A DNA stretch of 6,378 nt from CAYNFH01 sp964396385 (lineage in GTDB: Bacteria > Armatimonadota > Chthonomonadetes > Chthonomonadales > CAJBBX01): positions 1-6,378 of the forward strand of contig CAYNFH010000297.1 of the NCBI GenBank assembly GCA_964396385.1, given 5' to 3'. Under the pieces are notes generated by a model. The model was given only the letters and a program-made list of their open reading frames with translations, did no database searches and was not told the DNA's origin. A program made the translations under genes and the position numbers. Positions 6,058 to 6,378 of this stretch are shown one piece after another; position 1 is the first letter of the stretch, and every line of letters starts with the position of its first letter.

Positions 6058-6089
6058 AAGGGCCGGAGACTCCATTGTCCCCGGCCCTT
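6058..6089. terminator. Intrinsic terminator between convergent genes
   Basis: AAGGGCCGG (6058-6066) pairs perfectly with CCGGCCCTT (6081-6089). After one A·C mismatch, three more pairs (GAC 6068-6070 with GTC 6077-6079) close a 6-base loop. The plus-strand continuation (TTGTTAGCTT) is T-rich, and the minus-strand continuation (CTTCTCTTCG) is moderately so. It begins 21 bases after the hydrolase stop and could stop transcripts from both directions. Confidence 0.8.
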
Positions 6090-6094
6090 GTTAG

Positions 6095-6120
6095 CTTCGC
6101 CGCTGTAGCAAACGGCGAAG
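6095..6120 (-). terminator. Second hairpin just past the rplL stop
   Basis: CTTCGCCG (6095-6102) and CGGCGAAG (6113-6120) are perfect 8-bp arms around a 10-base loop, one base past the rplL stop codon. There is no T-run after it on the minus strand, so it may act as a 3'-end stabiliser or as part of a two-hairpin terminator with the stem at 6058-6089. Confidence 0.5.
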
Positions 6121-6121
6121 G

Positions 6122-6378
6122 CTACTTGATCTCCACTTTGGCGCCTTCGGCCTCCAGCTTGGCTTTGACCGCCTCGGCCTCGTCCTTGTTGATGCCCTGC
6201 TTCACCGGCTGCGGGGCGCCGTCCACCAGGTCCTTGGCCTCCTTGAGGCCCAGCGAGGTGACCTCGCGGACCACCTTGATGACCTGGATCTTCTTGTCGC
6301 CGGCGGCCTGGAGGACGACGTCGAAGGAGGTCTTCTCCTCCTCGGCCGGTGCGGCCTCCGCCGCCGCGCCGCCTCCAC
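6122..6378 (-). CDS. rplL: Ribosomal protein L7/L12 (C-terminal part; gene cut by window edge)
   Basis: The visible 84 residues are the C-terminal part of L7/L12, the ribosomal stalk protein that recruits translation factors. They begin in the flexible Gly/Ala/Glu-rich hinge (GGGAAAEAAPAEEEK) and continue into the globular domain: TSFDVVLQAAGDKKIQVIKV, then VREVTSLGLKEAKDLVDGAP, a hallmark of the family, ending EGAKVEIK before TAG. Compared with the usual 120-130 residues, about 40 N-terminal residues lie beyond the right edge. It converges on the glycoside hydrolase gene and is probably the last gene of a ribosomal operon (rplJ would be expected upstream, outside the window). Confidence 0.97.
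   Translation of the reverse strand, partial: GGGAAAEAAPAEEEKTSFDVVLQAAGDKKIQVIKVVREVTSLGLKEAKDLVDGAPQPVKQGINKDEAEAVKAKLEAEGAKVEIK

Overview
The window is GC-rich bacterial chromosome with six protein-coding genes. One of them runs off the right edge. Several features suggest a high-GC environmental bacterium from a less-studied phylum: two lipoprotein signal peptides on polysaccharide-active enzymes, a DUF5060-type glycoside hydrolase, a stand-alone LigD-type polymerase domain, and intergenic spacers full of 7-8 bp tandem repeats. Armatimonadota is my best guess, with Chloroflexota or Planctomycetota as alternatives. This is inferred from gene style only; no marker in the window settles it.

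Layout. Positions 1-106 are non-coding and resemble a decayed dispersed intergenic repeat. A Mn-type superoxide dismutase (sodA-like, 107-724) and a stand-alone LigD-type DNA polymerase/primase domain (912-1736) are both on the minus strand, with the polymerase gene upstream of sodA. A divergent control region (1737-1968) holds a sigma70-like promoter for the plus strand and two perfect dyads. Three plus-strand genes follow: a polysaccharide deacetylase lipoprotein (GTG start, 1969-3159), a small YkgJ-like cysteine-cluster protein (3336-3782), and a 727-residue modular glycoside hydrolase lipoprotein (3853-6036). Two hairpins, one a good intrinsic terminator, separate this cluster from the convergent 3' end of rplL (ribosomal protein L7/L12, 6122-6378, N-terminus outside the window).

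How the genes may work together. The deacetylase and the glycoside hydrolase are both predicted surface or periplasmic lipoproteins, so together they could trim or degrade an extracellular or cell-envelope polysaccharide. The YkgJ-like protein between them is predicted to be cytoplasmic and metal-binding, and its link to them is unknown. SodA and the LigD-type polymerase could both serve oxidative-stress survival and DNA repair, but only adjacency supports this.

Most unusual signal. Each of the three gaps between codirectional genes (828-894, 3163-3307, 3774-3836) carries a short tandem repeat and an inverted copy of it, forming a hairpin of repeated units. The unit differs each time: octamer GTRTGGRR, heptamer GGATGAR / GGTTGAA, and heptamer GACGGNN. 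The position (3' end of the upstream gene) and polarity (G/purine-rich arm first in the mRNA sense) are the same. The shared architecture with unrelated sequence suggests a family of intergenic hairpin cassettes, and I do not recognise it as a named element.
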